Assembly: GCA_014904985.1 (NCBI GenBank)
Contig: MU128948.1
Coordinates: forward strand, 87,174 to 151,173
Reading direction: 5' to 3'
Source of the DNA: Hydnum rufescens UP504
Lineage: Eukaryota > Basidiomycota > Agaricomycetes > Cantharellales > Hydnaceae
DNA: 64,000 bases
Under the pieces are notes generated by a model. That model worked only from the letters and a program-made list of their open reading frames with translations. It had not been told where the DNA came from and did not search any database. Made by a program: the position numbers and the translations under genes. Shown here piece by piece: positions 10,686-25,282 of this stretch (its first letter is position 1; each line of letters starts with the position of its first letter).

Positions 10686-13339
10686 ATGTTTGTTCGCCGT
10701 GTGCTGCCCTTGCGCCACACCTTTTTACGGCAGGCTGGTCTCGGGGTGCCTTCGGCGGCGGGAAGACTAATCAGCTTGCGTGGATATGCGACCCCTGCCG
10801 GCAACCAGCCTCCAAAGCAGAACAAGAAAGCCGATGACTTAGAGGACACCAAGAAAGGGCGGCCCTCTGATGCCGAGAGTAAACCTCAGGAAAAGGATGT
10901 CGATAGCGAGTTTCGAATCCCGAAACAACTCGAACAACTCGAAGACTTCTTCAAGGCCTCCATGCAACATAAATCAGAAAAACCACGACGAGATGACCGG
11001 CTTTCATCGTCTCTCAAGGATAAGCAAAAGGAGGAGTCCTCGGGAGGGAGTCCTGGTGACAACAAACCACAAGCCGGGCTCACCGTACAGCAGCTTGGTC
11101 TATTTGTGACTATCATGTACATCTGCTATCAACTCGCCTCTCCAGACACGTCTGGCCGGGAGATAACATGGCAGGAATTCCGGACTGCTTTCTTGGATCG
11201 TGGTCTCGGTAGACAAACTCGTTGTCATCAATCGAAACCGCGTTCGCGTCTTCCTGCACTCCAATGCAACTGGTGTCGATGTATCCCGGAACCAATGGTA
11301 CTCAAGTATACAATTTCTCAATTGGGAGCGTGGAGGCGTTCGAGCGCAAATTGGACGACGCTCAAGCGGAGCTTGGCATACCGAACTCTGAACGGATACC
11401 TGTCGCTTACGTGGACGAGATGAGCATTGTTAACACCTTCATCCATTTTGCTCCCACATTACTACTCGCCGGACTACTTTTCTACATGTCTCGACGGGCG
11501 ACTGGAGGCAGTGGAGCAGGTGGCCCTGGTGGAATTTTTGGCATTGGCAAAAGCCGTGCCAAACTTTTCAACAAAGAGACCGACGTCAAAGTCAAGTTTA
11601 AAGACGTGGCTGGAATGGATGAGGCGAAAGAGGAGATAATGGAATTCGTCAAGTTTCTCAAAGAACCCACAAAATACGAGAAGCTTGGCGCAAAAATCCC
11701 ACGAGGTGCCATTCTCTCCGGACCTCCTGGAACCGGAAAGACTTTACTCGCCAAGGCGACCGCTGGCGAAGCTGGTGTCCCTTTCTTATCCGTCTCCGGA
11801 TCCGAATTCGTCGAGATGTTTGTTGGCGTTGGACCTTCGCGAGTTCGTGATCTTTTCGCTTCCGCCAAAAAACACGCGCCATGTATTATTTTCGTCGACG
11901 AGATCGATGCCATTGGCAAAGCGCGTGGGAAGAGTGGTGGCTTTGGAGGGAATGATGAGCGCGAGTCGACTCTCAATCAGCTCCTAGTCGAGATGGACGG
12001 CTTTGGCAGCTCAGAACACATCGTTGTTCTCGCAGGTACCAATCGGCCCGACGTCCTTGATCCTGCTCTTCTGCGCCCTGGTCGTTTCGATCGACATGTC
12101 GCGGTCGATCGACCTGATATATCTGGCCGCCGGCAGATCTTCGCGGTACATCTCAAACCATTACTGCTGGGCGCCAAGATTACCCTCGAACAGATTTCGC
12201 AGAAGCTCGCAGTTCTGACTCCGGGTTTCTCCGGCGCTGATATCGCAAATGTATGCAACGAGGCTGCACTGCATGCTGCGCGGCGTGCGGCCTCGGCGGT
12301 GGAAGAAATCGATTTCGACTCCGCCATTGAGCGCGTGCTTGTTGGTCTGGAAAGGAAAAGTCGGGTACTGAGCAAGGAAGAAAAGAAGACTGTCGCATAT
12401 CACGAAGCCGGCCATGCCGTTTGCGGATGGTTCCTTGAGCACGCAGATCCATTACTCAAGGTCAGCATCATTCCCCGTGGTGTCGGTGCCCTTGGATATG
12501 CACAGGTATGCCCATTTTGAAGTCCATGTTCTGTATTCCTTCGATTGACGTGTGATTTTTGAAGTATCTTCCGGCAGAACGATACCTACTCACCACGCCA
12601 CAGCTCATTGACCGCATGTGCATGACGTTGGGTGGGCGTGTTTCCGAGGAAATATTCTTCGGTGAGATCACGACTGGCGCGCAGGACGATCTACAGAAGA
12701 TTACGCGGATGGCATTTGAAGTGTGTGCCAACTATGGCATGAACGATGTGATTGGGCCGGTTAGCTACGGGGGTAAGAGAGGCGAAACAGAACAATTCCA
12801 GAAGCCCTTCTCAGAGCAGACAGGGCAAATGTTGGATGCGGAGGTGCGGAAGATGATAACGTGTGTATCTTCCAATCTCTTGCCGCGTTGTGCATGCCCT
12901 GATGCATGATTATGCCTCCCTTCTGTAGATCAGCGCATCGCCGCACAACAGAGTTGCTTACTGAGAAGCGAGATGAAGTCGACAAGATTGCTAAGTTACT
13001 CTTGGAGAAGGAGGTTATCACACGGTGTGTTTAGTCATGCCCTTTTCACAACCGCCCATGGCTCACATGACCGGATTTAGTGAGGACATGGTGCGCGTTC
13101 TCGGTAAGCGTCCCTTCGAAGGAAAATCCGATGATATGGACAAGTATCTCGACGAAGAGGTATGCTCATCTCCCTCTGTCTATGGCTCGTGCAACTTGGG
13201 TCCATTCATAACATTCCATACCTGTAGGCTAAGCGACGCTCAGGAGAGATTAGTCGCTCCACCACCATTAGAGGAAATGCCGAATATACCTGAGCCTTCC
13301 GTAGCATCAGGGACCGTCCCCCCTTCAGAAGCTAAATGA
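10686..13339 (+). CDS. Mitochondrial m-AAA protease (FtsH family, AFG3/YTA12 type)
   Basis: This ATP-dependent zinc metalloprotease of the inner mitochondrial membrane degrades and processes membrane proteins. The N-terminus is Arg-rich ([15 protein letters not shown]), as expected for a presequence, and a Lys/Glu-rich linker follows. Membrane segments are [17 protein letters not shown] and the one around [14 protein letters not shown]. Walker A is GPPGTGKT, Walker B is [11 protein letters not shown], and the second region of homology is [18 protein letters not shown]. The zinc motif is HEAGH in [11 protein letters not shown]. Introns are 12506-12564, 12861-12928, 13025-13080 and 13160-13243. 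Two single-base frame changes, at the GG of 11208-11209 and near 11280, interrupt the intermembrane-space domain, which is conserved in both frames; I take them as sequence errors. AFG3 and YTA12 cannot be separated by eye. Confidence 0.9.
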
Positions 13340-14839
13340 ACGCTTCTGCCTCGTTCGTTCATGTTGCCTTGCCTGCGCGCGCCCACTTCTTTAATTCTCT
13401 CCTGTCAATCCTTTCCAAATCCCCCTATTTACCTCGTTATTGAAGATCAACAACGTTTGTATCAAGCCCCCATCCTACAGACACACTATCTCATGCTATT
13501 ACATCTGATGTATACTATGTGCGCATAGTGGGCGGCTATGTTGACATTTTCGAGCGCTTATAGTAAGTGAAGCCCCACAAATCGAACGTCCCGCAGCTAG
13601 AGGGCCTACAAGATCCAGTCATAAATTGTGACGCAAGAAACAAGAGGTCACCACATCAGGCAGGTCAGAATCATCCCGAACAGCGAACATGGGGAAGTGT
13701 GCGGCTGTGGATCATGGCACATCTTATGCATATGACAGTTGGCGCGACGAATGAAATGCCCCGGAAGGGGTACGTATTCCACATATAGGGTATGTTGGTC
13801 AACCGAAGATCAAGCGGGAGGCTCATTGCCATCCTTTTATGGTGGACTCGACAATTAAGAAGCGACCAGCTGGCCATGGGACGCGGGATCGCGGCGTCAC
13901 ACGACTCCTGGATGTGTGCGGATTGAAATATGCAACACATTGGTTGGCGAGATACCCTATGTTGGGAAAGTGATACGTTGCCCCTCGCCAGACTTTGGGT
14001 TCTGGAGTATTGGTGGATCACTGAATGAATTCTTTTTGTTTGCACAACGCAAACGACAGATACGCCATTTCTCTTTCAGAGTCAAGCTTCTGTTTTAGAA
14101 ACTAGGCCTCCATTGCGTTGCCTTTCTTCCAGACAAGGATATTCGGGGCTTTTCCAAGAGGGGCGGCGTAAGACAATATTCGCCTACTAAGCTTTGTGAT
14201 CACTTTCTTCTGCCTTGGTCTCCAATTCGAGTAATAACTGATCACTAGTATTCCCCACAACACTGACAATGATAGGAGTAAGAATAGGCTCATATCATGG
14301 CTGTGCTCTATTTGGATTAACACATTTGCCGTAGAATCCAGTTCGTGACTAAGTCCTATGTGATTTCAGCCTAATTTGTTGTTTTGTTTGGGTCTATACT
14401 CAACAGTGTTAAAAGGGGCCTTGAAGTCCAAGCTAAGAACACCCACAAGGTATTGAAGAAGCTCAGAATTTCGAGCGGCGACTTAAGAGGCCAGAGCGCG
14501 CGGACAAGAGGCTTGTGACTCATGTGGAGTCACCTAGTATTGGTGAAATTGTTTTCCGGATGATGGCTCGCATGTGTTTGCGATGCCCGGTCCAGGGACT
14601 TGAATCTGTAGTGTCAATTGTTGTCGCTTGCCAATTGCAGTTCATGTGGGGGGGGTGTGTCAAATCGATACGAGTCTACACCTTCAGGCTCGCTTAACAT
14701 CGTCTGGAGTAATTTGCTCCCACGACCATTGTTTCTCCACTAGGAGTGTATCGCAAAGGAAAACAATTTCGTCTTCATCCCCCCCCACCCTCTGACCACA
14801 CTTCTATCACTCGTAGAGATGAAGTCTAGCCCTCTACTT

Positions 14840-15205
14840 AATTGTTGTTTCTCAAATACGCCCCCTCAATGATTCCCCGGCGTACATTGATGCGGGTTCT
14901 GGCACCTGCATTCCCAAACTTCCTCGATACGTCTCTCTTATATCTGTTGCTTTGGTGGAACTCGAATTGTCAAAGCATGATTGGTAATGTGAAACTCCGA
15001 TGTCATCACTTGACTCGGAGCTGCTCATGGTGGTTTGCTGCGTTTGAGAAAGGAGGTGGGACGAATGGATTAAAGACGAGGTCGTCCATCACAAGTTCCC
15101 CTGTGATGGCGTTTCCAGTATCGATATTATTCCGAAAGAGGTTTCAAACTGTCGTCGTCTTTGGGAGGAAGAGTCTGACATAAACTTGTTACCACTTTCA
15201 GCTTG
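14840..15205 (+). pseudogene. Possible decayed coding fragment
   Basis: One forward frame reads as plausible protein broken by a few stops: segments such as VPLISVALVELELSKHDW, then ERRWDEWIKDEVVHHKFP and DGVSSIDIIPKEVSNCRRLW. The mix of Trp, Asp, Glu and Val blocks is unlike random frames nearby. I cannot assign a family; a transposase relic is one possibility. Confidence 0.3.
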
Positions 15206-17972
15206 AAGACCCTAGAGTGTTCCTGGTAGCGATACAGCCAGAACGCCGTGGGAACCCTCCCTAATTCGGTCCTCGTCGAGAGAAGGAATAAACTCTATAG
15301 AGTGTTCACATGATAGAAGGAGAGGGTTAGGCATGGCCATGTCTTCTCGCGGAAACAGGGTGCCAATAACCCAGGGTACTGTAGGATCACTGTCACCATC
15401 CATGGTTTTTGAAAATACCTAATTTGAAGCCGTAATTTTAAAGTAGTCAAGAGGATGTTCTTTGAAATGGAAAATCAACCACAGCGCCAAATTAATGAGA
15501 AAATGCAGGTTGCTGATGGTGGCGACAGTAGCTTAGCTACACGCGTTCGAGACTCTTTGGTACCGAACCTTCAAACTTTTGCGTGAGTCTAAAATCGATA
15601 CAGTAATTTATGGGAGATTCTCATAGATAGATCGTCCAGAGTCAGTGTGCGAAGGTATCCGGGGTTATCGGAAACTTGAGTTGTCAATTGTTTGTTTTTA
15701 TGGTATTCTTCCCTCCTTTCCGTGAATTTTTGCTGTTTGGAAGTGGTATATTAAATCTAGGGTATTTCAGAATACACGAGTAGGTAAAGTATCGATTTAT
15801 TCATCCGGCGCTTTTCCTCTCTGTTTCTCGGGAAAATAAGGGCTTACATAAATTAACAAATTGCAAACTGGGAAGTCTGCTCTACCGAGCATGTGGGGGT
15901 GTGATCTGGATCCTTGATTAGAGGAGTGGATATTCGCATACCTCTCGGAGCGGGAGTGAACATCGATTCTTCCATCACCCCTATCCGTGAGTTCATTATC
16001 ATATGGCTATCGATTATTTTCAGGTGACACCAAAGGGCGTCTACACCATGTCAACAGTACTGTATGCCTCTCCGGCAATTCCAGGGCCTAGAGCTCGTTC
16101 CCCGATTACCGGTATATGGCCAACCGCAAATAATATTTACGCTTTTTCTACTAGCCCCTCTCTTTGTAATCCAAGATGTTCTTCTCCCGTGAAATTAGCA
16201 TCAGCTGGCCAGACTGCATTATGTACTATGTATACGTAGGGCCTGCACCCTGAGTGCACACCTCCATGTTCACCATTCGAAATGGGTTGCTGTCACTGGT
16301 CCAGAACCTTCATTTCAAAGTACAGTATTCTTCGTGCGATGGTGGCTGCCGTTTTACGTGGGCTAAAATTTTTCCTGGACGTTAGTTGCTTCTTTGTAGC
16401 ATGAGGATTCGACTTCATTACTAACTTGAAATATGGCCCGAACTCTCATCTCCAGATGGTCCGCCGAATAATTTATCCCAGTGGGGCGGCCGCTGACGTG
16501 GCCCTGCCCTCGCCCTCGGCTGTTCCGCAGGTAAAGATGGCTTGATGGTCTTGGTACTCATACAAGATTCTCTGCCATCAATAAGGAAGCCCGATGCACT
16601 GGCTGAATTCCTATGCACAGCCGTCGGATTCCCAGCCTCCAACACCACCAGAGTGTCAAAATACTACGCCCCTGACTAATTGTTCTTGCCCAACATGGCC
16701 AGGTTTTCACGAGCAAGATCCGCATTGACACGTCAGGATTCCGTCCCGTGAAATCGAATCTCTCGGGGAGCATCCTGCCGACCTGGGAGCATCCCCCACG
16801 TCTTCGTCCTAAACGACTTCCGGCCAGAGTATTAACGTGACCCTGCCCCCGCATCATGTGCTTCCCTGAGACTTCCGAGCTCCAATGATCGGCCCTGATC
16901 AGGCCGCACATGGGCAATGGGCGTATAAGGATCCCAATATGCCAGTGCAACACGTGCTTGTAACTGTGCCCACAGCGTTGTCTTATGAGGTAATTCGTCT
17001 AGAAAGCTGGCACAGCATGACCAACCTGCATATCAGTGGGTTTTGTTTTTTATCACACAATATTGGAGTTTATTGCGGAAGATTATCTCCGTGCGGTATT
17101 GGTAGTTCCGACGGGGTGATTCCATGTGCATCTGATATCGATTGAATTCGCATACCCACCCCCCCAGGAGGTGGGAGACGCATTCGAAAGTGAACGCCTG
17201 GGCTCAGCCCATTTGGAGTAGCGGCACAGATAAAGCCTATTTTAGTATTGTTGATTCGACTTACAATTGCTGTGCACAACGTGCCTTTGATATTGATAAT
17301 GATATCGATATATTACCTGGTATGCGCCTGAATAGGCGCAGAATTCAATAGAGAAACGTTGTGAAAGGCACCTAGTTTTGGAAGTTGTGGGGGAATGGGG
17401 AAATCCTGCGATAACGATATAGTGGGGCAGCCTGGCAGGCCAGCGAAGGAGCTTGGACCCCAACGTTGCCCACTGTCGCCAATTGATCTCTCGTGGGGCG
17501 ATTGAAGTCGGGTGGGAAGACAAATGAAATGGACCTAAACGATCCTCCCAAGCGACGTTATCGGCAGATGATAACGATTAACGGCGGAGGCCGAGTAAGC
17601 TCAGTGGAATTAGGGGCAACCTCGTTGGAACGTCGGGCGGTCAGTGCTCTCTGTTCTTAAGGGGCGTCTGCGGCGGAAAGGGGCTAGTGATTTTAAGCGG
17701 GGCGGGCTAGGGGTAGCAATGAGAAGTTTGGCATCGCTCGGTGGGTCTCTATACCCCAAGTGAGATATTTGTGCCACTGTTGATGCTCGTGTGCCTTTTC
17801 ACTGAGATTGCGGACCCTGAAGAGAGTTCCACCACGATGCGCGGGAACGTTTGAGTTTAGCGAGGTGGCGAACCGATTGGTAATTCGCGAGTGGGATTTC
17901 TGGTGTGAGTTACCAAGGTTGGGACGATTTGGCTGACTTGCTGTGTTTCAACTCCAAGTCATCGGAGCAAGG

Positions 17973-18000
17973 GGTGACCCGCAGTGCGGGTCACCTTTTT
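17973..18000. other. Perfect 10-bp hairpin followed by T5
   Basis: GGTGACCCGC, a loop AGT and GCGGGTCACC form a perfect GC-rich stem directly followed by TTTTT. In a fungus this could end a Pol III transcript or form an RNA structure. The 400 bases upstream have no gene, but I could not fit a known RNA to them. Confidence 0.4.
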
Positions 18001-18267
18001 CGGTAAGTTTTAGTGGTTGGAAGGAATCCAAGCAGTGCCTGAAACGTCCGGTTGAGCTACCTTGCCGCGCCTGTGTGAATGGCTCTCGAGGTTTGAATTC
18101 AGAGTTCCCTGGGAGATTATAAGTAAATACTGAAATTGGCTTGTGTTTGTTGGTGTCGTCTTGCCATGGTGGGGCATGTCAAATGGGGATACACACCCGC
18201 TGTGTAGACATAGCAATTGAGACCATCACATGGAGGGTAAAATGAGTATCCCGCAGGCCACAGGTAG

Positions 18268-18817
18268 ATGAGATCAGAATTACTGCATGAACCCACCTTT
18301 ACAGAGTTGGAGACGGAGAAATCACAGGATAGCATTGATCGATCAATCCACGAGGGGGCACGTTCCCAAGGCGTTGAGTCGGGAAAATCCTCGTTTGGCG
18401 ATAGTCGTTTGGATTTCCTTTGGAGATACCCGCCCGGATTCTTTCCTCCAACATTGTTCTCCTTTTCCTCCCTACCACCACTCTCTGCAACGTCTGAGCA
18501 GCTGCCGATTCTGGCTCACCCAGCGCCTAGGCTCAGGAGATCTTCCCTGATTAGCCTACTCCGATCACACGACAGATCCCGTTTGTTGTTTCGTCTCGTA
18601 GTCCTGGCGCTGTTTTCTCTGCCACCTCGTACAGGTCTCCCGCTCGGTGAGCTTGTCTACCTCAGATCCTCTCACGTTCACACCCTCACTCTCTGCCTTT
18701 TCATCGTCATCTCTTCGTCTTCTCGATTTTCACAGTTGTGTTAGATTAAATACGCTGTGGTTGACCCCTCCCCCATCCTCCTGTAATACTCTGTCCTCCT
18801 ATCCACCCCCTGGCGCG
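18268..18817 (+). promoter_or_regulatory. Pyrimidine-rich leader of the SRPK gene
   Basis: The region is strongly C/T-rich (runs of CTCTCTGCC, TCTTCTCG, CCCCTCCCCCATCC) up to the ATG at 18818, as is common for fungal promoters and 5' leaders of well-expressed genes. No TATA box is obvious. Confidence 0.4.
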
Positions 18818-21014
<2,197 letters not shown>

Positions 21015-21971
21015 TAACATTCCACTACGGCCTGCAGCCTTGCTTTCCAGTCGCTACTCCGCTCTGCTAGTACATTCCTCGCATCGTGCGCTTTCGTGGT
21101 GTAATACACCCATCTGTCATCGCTGTCACTTGCTAAATACGGTACTACTCTCATCCAGTCATCGCTTCCCCATGATCTCCCTCAACACCTAATAAGTGAT
21201 GGCAACACACGTCATTCTTGGCCATCCTCATATAATCCAACCTACATCCATTCCAATTCATACCCTGGCGCATGTCACACGCTGGATCATGTGTTCTTCG
21301 ATTTCCCTTCCTCTTTTTTGGCGGTACTATTTTCTTTACGATTAATTATTAATGACGTCGGGTGGCGAACGACTCCCTAGTATAATATCCCCCGTCCTTC
21401 ACTAGAGGGCAATCCCCAATATGCCCACCACCCTTTAATAGCAAACCCCTCAGCGAGGGGCCCCTGATCCTCATTGTGATATGTTCTCATCCCCTCGTCA
21501 CCCTGTCTCTATTTTTGTCTTTCCTCATCTCTGCCCCACCCATACGTCATTGTATCTATTGTTTCTAGTGTTTGAAGTCGGTTTTTCGATTCAATCCTCG
21601 ACTCCACTGAACTTGCTTCCTCTTCATTTATTCTGTGTTCATATCCGTTTTCTTTTTCTTTTTTTGCTCACTCTCGATTCCATTAGCACTTGATCCCCCA
21701 ATAGTAAGGCTTACGTCGATCCGCTTTTTTTTCTTTCTTTTTTTCTTTTTCGCTCCCCGTATATAGAAATTCATCCATATAGAGCGGTTCAGTCTTTGGA
21801 ATTGACTACCCTCTTGAATTTCTCTTTGACGAATCAAATGTCCCTGCCACTTTACATAAAGGCCCGCGGCCGCACCATTTTCACAGTACACTCTCACAAG
21901 TTAGGCATCAGTGACGAATTGTACAACAGATACAAAGTTGGTCGTCGCGAATAGGGTGATATTACAAAGCT
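21015..21971. other. Convergent intergenic region
   Basis: This contains the 3' ends of the SRPK and SPP2 genes. It has T-rich microsatellite-like tracts (TTTCTTTTTC near 21,650 and TTTTTTTTCTTTC near 21,727), probably 3' untranslated or terminator sequence. I see no gene. Confidence 0.45.
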
Positions 21972-23474
21972 TCATCGCCCTTTTCCGTCGTCATCTGAAT
22001 ATCTGCTACTGTGGCTCCTTCCCCCTCTGTCGGTGTCTCGTCTGCTGTGATAGCTCCGCTCACTATCCCTGTAATCTTTACGTTCCCGGTGCCGATCGCC
22101 GTCGTATTCGTATCTCCGGCCCCGGTCATTGTCCCTATCTCTTCCCGAATCTCTCCGAGAGGATGAGGCACTGGCCTTAAGTCGTTCGTCGTCAGGTCGC
22201 TCAGACCGTTTTTCACGGTCGCGATCCCGGCCATCACGTGATGGGGACTGAGGTGGAGGCGATCGGGAAGGGTATCGTGAGGAAGAACTGGAACGTGGTT
22301 GCGGGGATGCAGAATGGGATTTCTGACCATTGGCCCCAGAGCTCCCTTCGCTAGGTTTTTTGACGAGAGGAATATATCGCCTTTCTGGCCTCGAAGGTTT
22401 CTTTGGCCCTTTGCTTCCTATACCACCGCTGGGGGCTGCTGCCTCGTCGACTATGCGTTCTTTGGCCCCGATGCCGAGGAGTGCTGGCCGGCTGGCAGGG
22501 AGGTACGGTTCTACGGGACCCTTCCGAGTGCGACTGGCCGCCATCCCTTCTTTCCAACCCATCCCACGCAACAAAGCCTCACCGAATTGCTCTACCGGCA
22601 CGCGTGCATAGTCCTCCAATGTCGGAAGATCAGGTCGAGTCTGCACATCCTCGCGGTATGCATCTGTCTCTGTCATTGGCAGGCGAGGAGGAGGAGGGAT
22701 TGCTTCGATCTGGGGGAGTTCGTCCCCGTTGTCGCCAGAAAGAATCGCACGCAGCGCTCGCTCCTCTTCTGTGAGCTCCGCTTTGTCCCCAACTTTGGCC
22801 ATCTGCGTATCACCCTCGGCGTCTACGGTCAGTTGGTCCTCGTTTTGTCTCCGAGTTTCATCGTCATCGAGTTTTTGACGCTTGCTGACGAGTCCAGAGA
22901 GTTGTGGACCTGAATTGATTGTATCTCGTGTTCCCAGACCGCCGACACTACCATCTTTCCCGGTGGCGGCTTTGGCACTCTCCGGCACGAAGATTGCTTG
23001 TCGTTTACGAGCCACCGCGCGCCAGTCTCTATTGGCCAGCCCAGGGATCACGAGTGGTCCCGAAGGCTTGAGCTCCTTCGCCCTACATAAAGATAGAGGA
23101 TGGGTAGCGGACTTTGTGTGAGTGATGAATTGCTGCTCTGAAAATCCAAGGGGGGAAGGCAGAGCTGAATGCACACACCGCTGAACGCCCATAGCATCAA
23201 ACCCCGTGATGATTTCATCCTCAGTGGACGCCTCATCATCCGAACTGTCATCATCGCCAATGGTCTGTCGCATAGGTGCTCGCTTTCTGTTCCCATTCAC
23301 CGAGAATGACAATGGACTTGGGGCACCAGTCGAATTGGAAGGATGCTTGGGTAGGGGCTGACGAAAAGCAACTGAAGGCACATCACTGTCGGAGGCTTCT
23401 CGAGATAGCGGGGAGGGTCGTCTAACGGTGAATGATACAGCAGGATGATTCGCGAGGGGATTGGGTCGGCTCAT
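21972..23474 (-). CDS. SPP2: Spp2/GPKOW-like G-patch pre-mRNA splicing factor
   Basis: Spp2 activates the DEAH helicase Prp2 before the first step of splicing. The N-terminus MSRPNPLANHPAVSFTVRRP is Pro/Ser-rich and then acidic (DDDSSDDEASTEDE), followed by GFDAMGVQR, then LKPSGPLVIPGLANRDW. The G-patch core is VEQFGEALLRGMGWKEG, preceded by LPTLEDYARVP, the arrangement of the Spp2/MOS2 G-patch family. The C-terminal 120 residues are an RS/RD-rich tail (DRDREKRSERPDDERL), fitting a spliceosomal protein. One intron of 96 bases (23083-23178) is predicted by GT/AG borders and homology. Its length is a multiple of three and it has no stop, so the unspliced frame is also open. The ATG at 23474 is chosen because the upstream codon is GTG. 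Confidence 0.88.
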   Translation of the reverse strand: MSRPNPLANHPAVSFTVRRPSPLSREASDSDVPSVAFRQPLPKHPSNSTGAPSPLSFSVNGNRKRAPMRQTIGDDDSSDDEASTEDEIITGFDAMGVQRCVHSALPSPLGFSEQQFITHTKSATHPLSLCRAKELKPSGPLVIPGLANRDWRAVARKRQAIFVPESAKAATGKDGSVGGLGTRDTINSGPQLSGLVSKRQKLDDDETRRQNEDQLTVDAEGDTQMAKVGDKAELTEEERALRAILSGDNGDELPQIEAIPPPPRLPMTETDAYREDVQTRPDLPTLEDYARVPVEQFGEALLRGMGWKEGMAASRTRKGPVEPYLPASRPALLGIGAKERIVDEAAAPSGGIGSKGPKKPSRPERRYIPLVKKPSEGSSGANGQKSHSASPQPRSSSSSRYPSRSPPPQSPSRDGRDRDREKRSERPDDERLKASASSSRRDSGRDRDNDRGRRYEYDGDRHRERKDYRDSERSYHSRRDTDRGGRSHSSRYSDDDGKGR

Positions 23475-23846
23475 GCGCACAAAACCAATTGAAAGTCACA
23501 AGTCCCGGAAGTTGCCGAGTGTGGCTGCGCTGTAGCCCAACGAAATAGGCTGATTCCAATCCCGACTCGGCCTACAGTAACGCAGCTCTCGAAACTGCGT
23601 TGTTCACCGCCATTGGGATTAGCAACCACTACCGTTTTCAGCGGTTTTGACTGTAGTGTTTGTCCTCCCTCCCCCCGACAGTGACCGCGGAGAAAATTGG
23701 CATTCTGAATGTTTGCGTCATGGCCCACGTTTTTTTTTGTCAAGGTAGGGTGGCCAAGGCTGACGACAAGCAGATAATTATACCATGAGAAAGGCCACAA
23801 TCGATGGAATCCCGTGCGCATTCACTCCCCTCACAATGGACCCGAC

Positions 23847-23854
23847 AGGGTATT
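23847..23854. repeat. Left target-site duplication AGGGTATT
   Basis: This 8-bp direct repeat is identical to 24748-24755. The pair flanks the TIR element exactly. Confidence 0.9.
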
Positions 23855-24747
23855 AGGACCCCTGACACTTAGGTTGGAAGCCAGAACGCTCCCACCGGGA
23901 ATTTTTTTGGGATTCTGGACCCCCACTGAGCACGGTTCCCCGGGAGTTCGGGGCAGAACAATTTTCTCACTGAGCACAGATCCCCCGGGAGTGGGTGCTA
24001 TGGTGCGAAACTACATGACACGCAGCACCGGGAGTTTGGTGCAGGTGGTGGTAGACTTAATTGTTGGGACGAGGTGGCATGGGTTCCATGTGCTGTGAGG
24101 CGTCTTTTTATATGACGCAGACGTCTATGATTCTTCTTCTGTGGCCCGGATGATTTACAAGCATCATTGAAGTATCATTAGCACTTCTTTGGGCGGCTAC
24201 TTTTTTTCTTGTACTTCGTTATTCTTGACGGCTTTGGCACAATGTCGGTACAACTGGCAAGTGTACCCCCAATACAAGCATCAGTATTCTCAGTAATGTC
24301 CTGGGACCTCCCTATCCTGGACACGTGACTTCTACGTTTGGAGGCACGGTCCCGGTCACGCCGCACACAAATTCAATATTTCTCCAGCTCTATCAAGATG
24401 CGCGGGACATCGCGACGGCAGTAAAACCGCTTGAGACTCGAAAGGGGAGGGAGAGGGGGGCTCAAGCAGATGAGGGAAGTGTTGGTGAAGATGGGGATGA
24501 TTCTTTGTGAACAGAATGACCAGAATGTTCATCATTTGCCAGGCAGCAACTTCTGGGTGATTTTGGAGTTTTTTGGAGATTTTTTTTGGTACATAGCACG
24601 CTTTCACCGGGAATCCCGACCCATTTTGGAACCTGGAACGCCCCCACCGGGAAAATTGGGGGCATTTTTGGCATATTTACACCGGGAGGAGGTCCCCAGA
24701 TTTGGGGTTTTTGCGTTCTAGGTTCCAACCTAAGTGTCAGGGGTCCT
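23855..24747. mobile_element. Non-autonomous hAT-like DNA transposon, 893 bp
   Basis: The ends are perfect 25-bp terminal inverted repeats starting AGGACCCCTGACACTTAGG, at 23855-23879 and 24723-24747. Flanking them is a perfect 8-bp duplication AGGGTATT, the size typical of the hAT superfamily. The interior encodes no transposase. It has subterminal repeats of the CCACCGGGAA / CCCCGGGAGT type near both ends (about 23,895, 23,938, 23,985, 24,607, 24,648 and 24,683), as expected for transposase binding sites. Intact ends and an exact duplication suggest a recent insertion. Any transposase must come from elsewhere. It sits between the SPP2 start and the acyl-CoA ligase. Confidence 0.88.
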
Positions 24748-24755
24748 AGGGTATT
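24748..24755. repeat. Right target-site duplication AGGGTATT
   Basis: Matches 23847-23854. Confidence 0.9.
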
Positions 24756-25282
24756 GTCTTAGAAACCGGTATTGAATGTGAGCATACACTTCGAGGTGTC
24801 GAGCCACAGCCATATTCCTTGAATGGATGGAGAACATGACCGTCCCCATCTCGTGAAAAGCCCCAGCTAACGTATCGGATCGTGCCTCAAGCGAGATGCC
24901 TAGGCCGCATCATTCCAAATGTAGGCTGCTATCGAGAGAACGTCACTGCAGCGCCATCGATGTTCATCAAACCGGGTTCTACCGCCCTCATTTCTGTGCT
25001 AGCCTTGCCCCGGATTGCCATGGAATGCAGTTTCTTAGCCGACCCTACCGGCATATTTACAGTAGCGAGATGAATAACAATCTTGTTCAGACGATTTAAC
25101 AAACTTGCTTCTACTGTAGATATTAGATCGAGAATGAAGATGGCCCGATTTGTTCGGTGATAGAATTAGACTATGCCAGCTATCTCATACTTCTCATACT
25201 TGAGATAAAGGATTGATCACCTGTCGGTAATCCTGATTTACCGGTCCTGGCGAGGGAAGACCAGTCACGAGCAAATATGCGG
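24756..25282. other. Intergenic, nothing recognised
   Basis: No open frame or repeat with support is visible between the hAT-like element and the old MITE copy. Confidence 0.4.

Larger units (their letters stand above)
13340..18267. other. Gene-poor region of about 4.9 kb
   Basis: I see no intact gene. It contains a possible coding relic at about 14,840-15,205, a strong hairpin with a T-run at 17,973-18,000, and several homopolymer G and C tracts (for example near 14,647 and 14,780). Open frames at 16,003-16,239 and elsewhere show no family motif. Confidence 0.4.

Noticed and set aside
16003..16239. 78-codon ATG frame
   Set aside because: No family feature and no conserved neighbour; left as intergenic.
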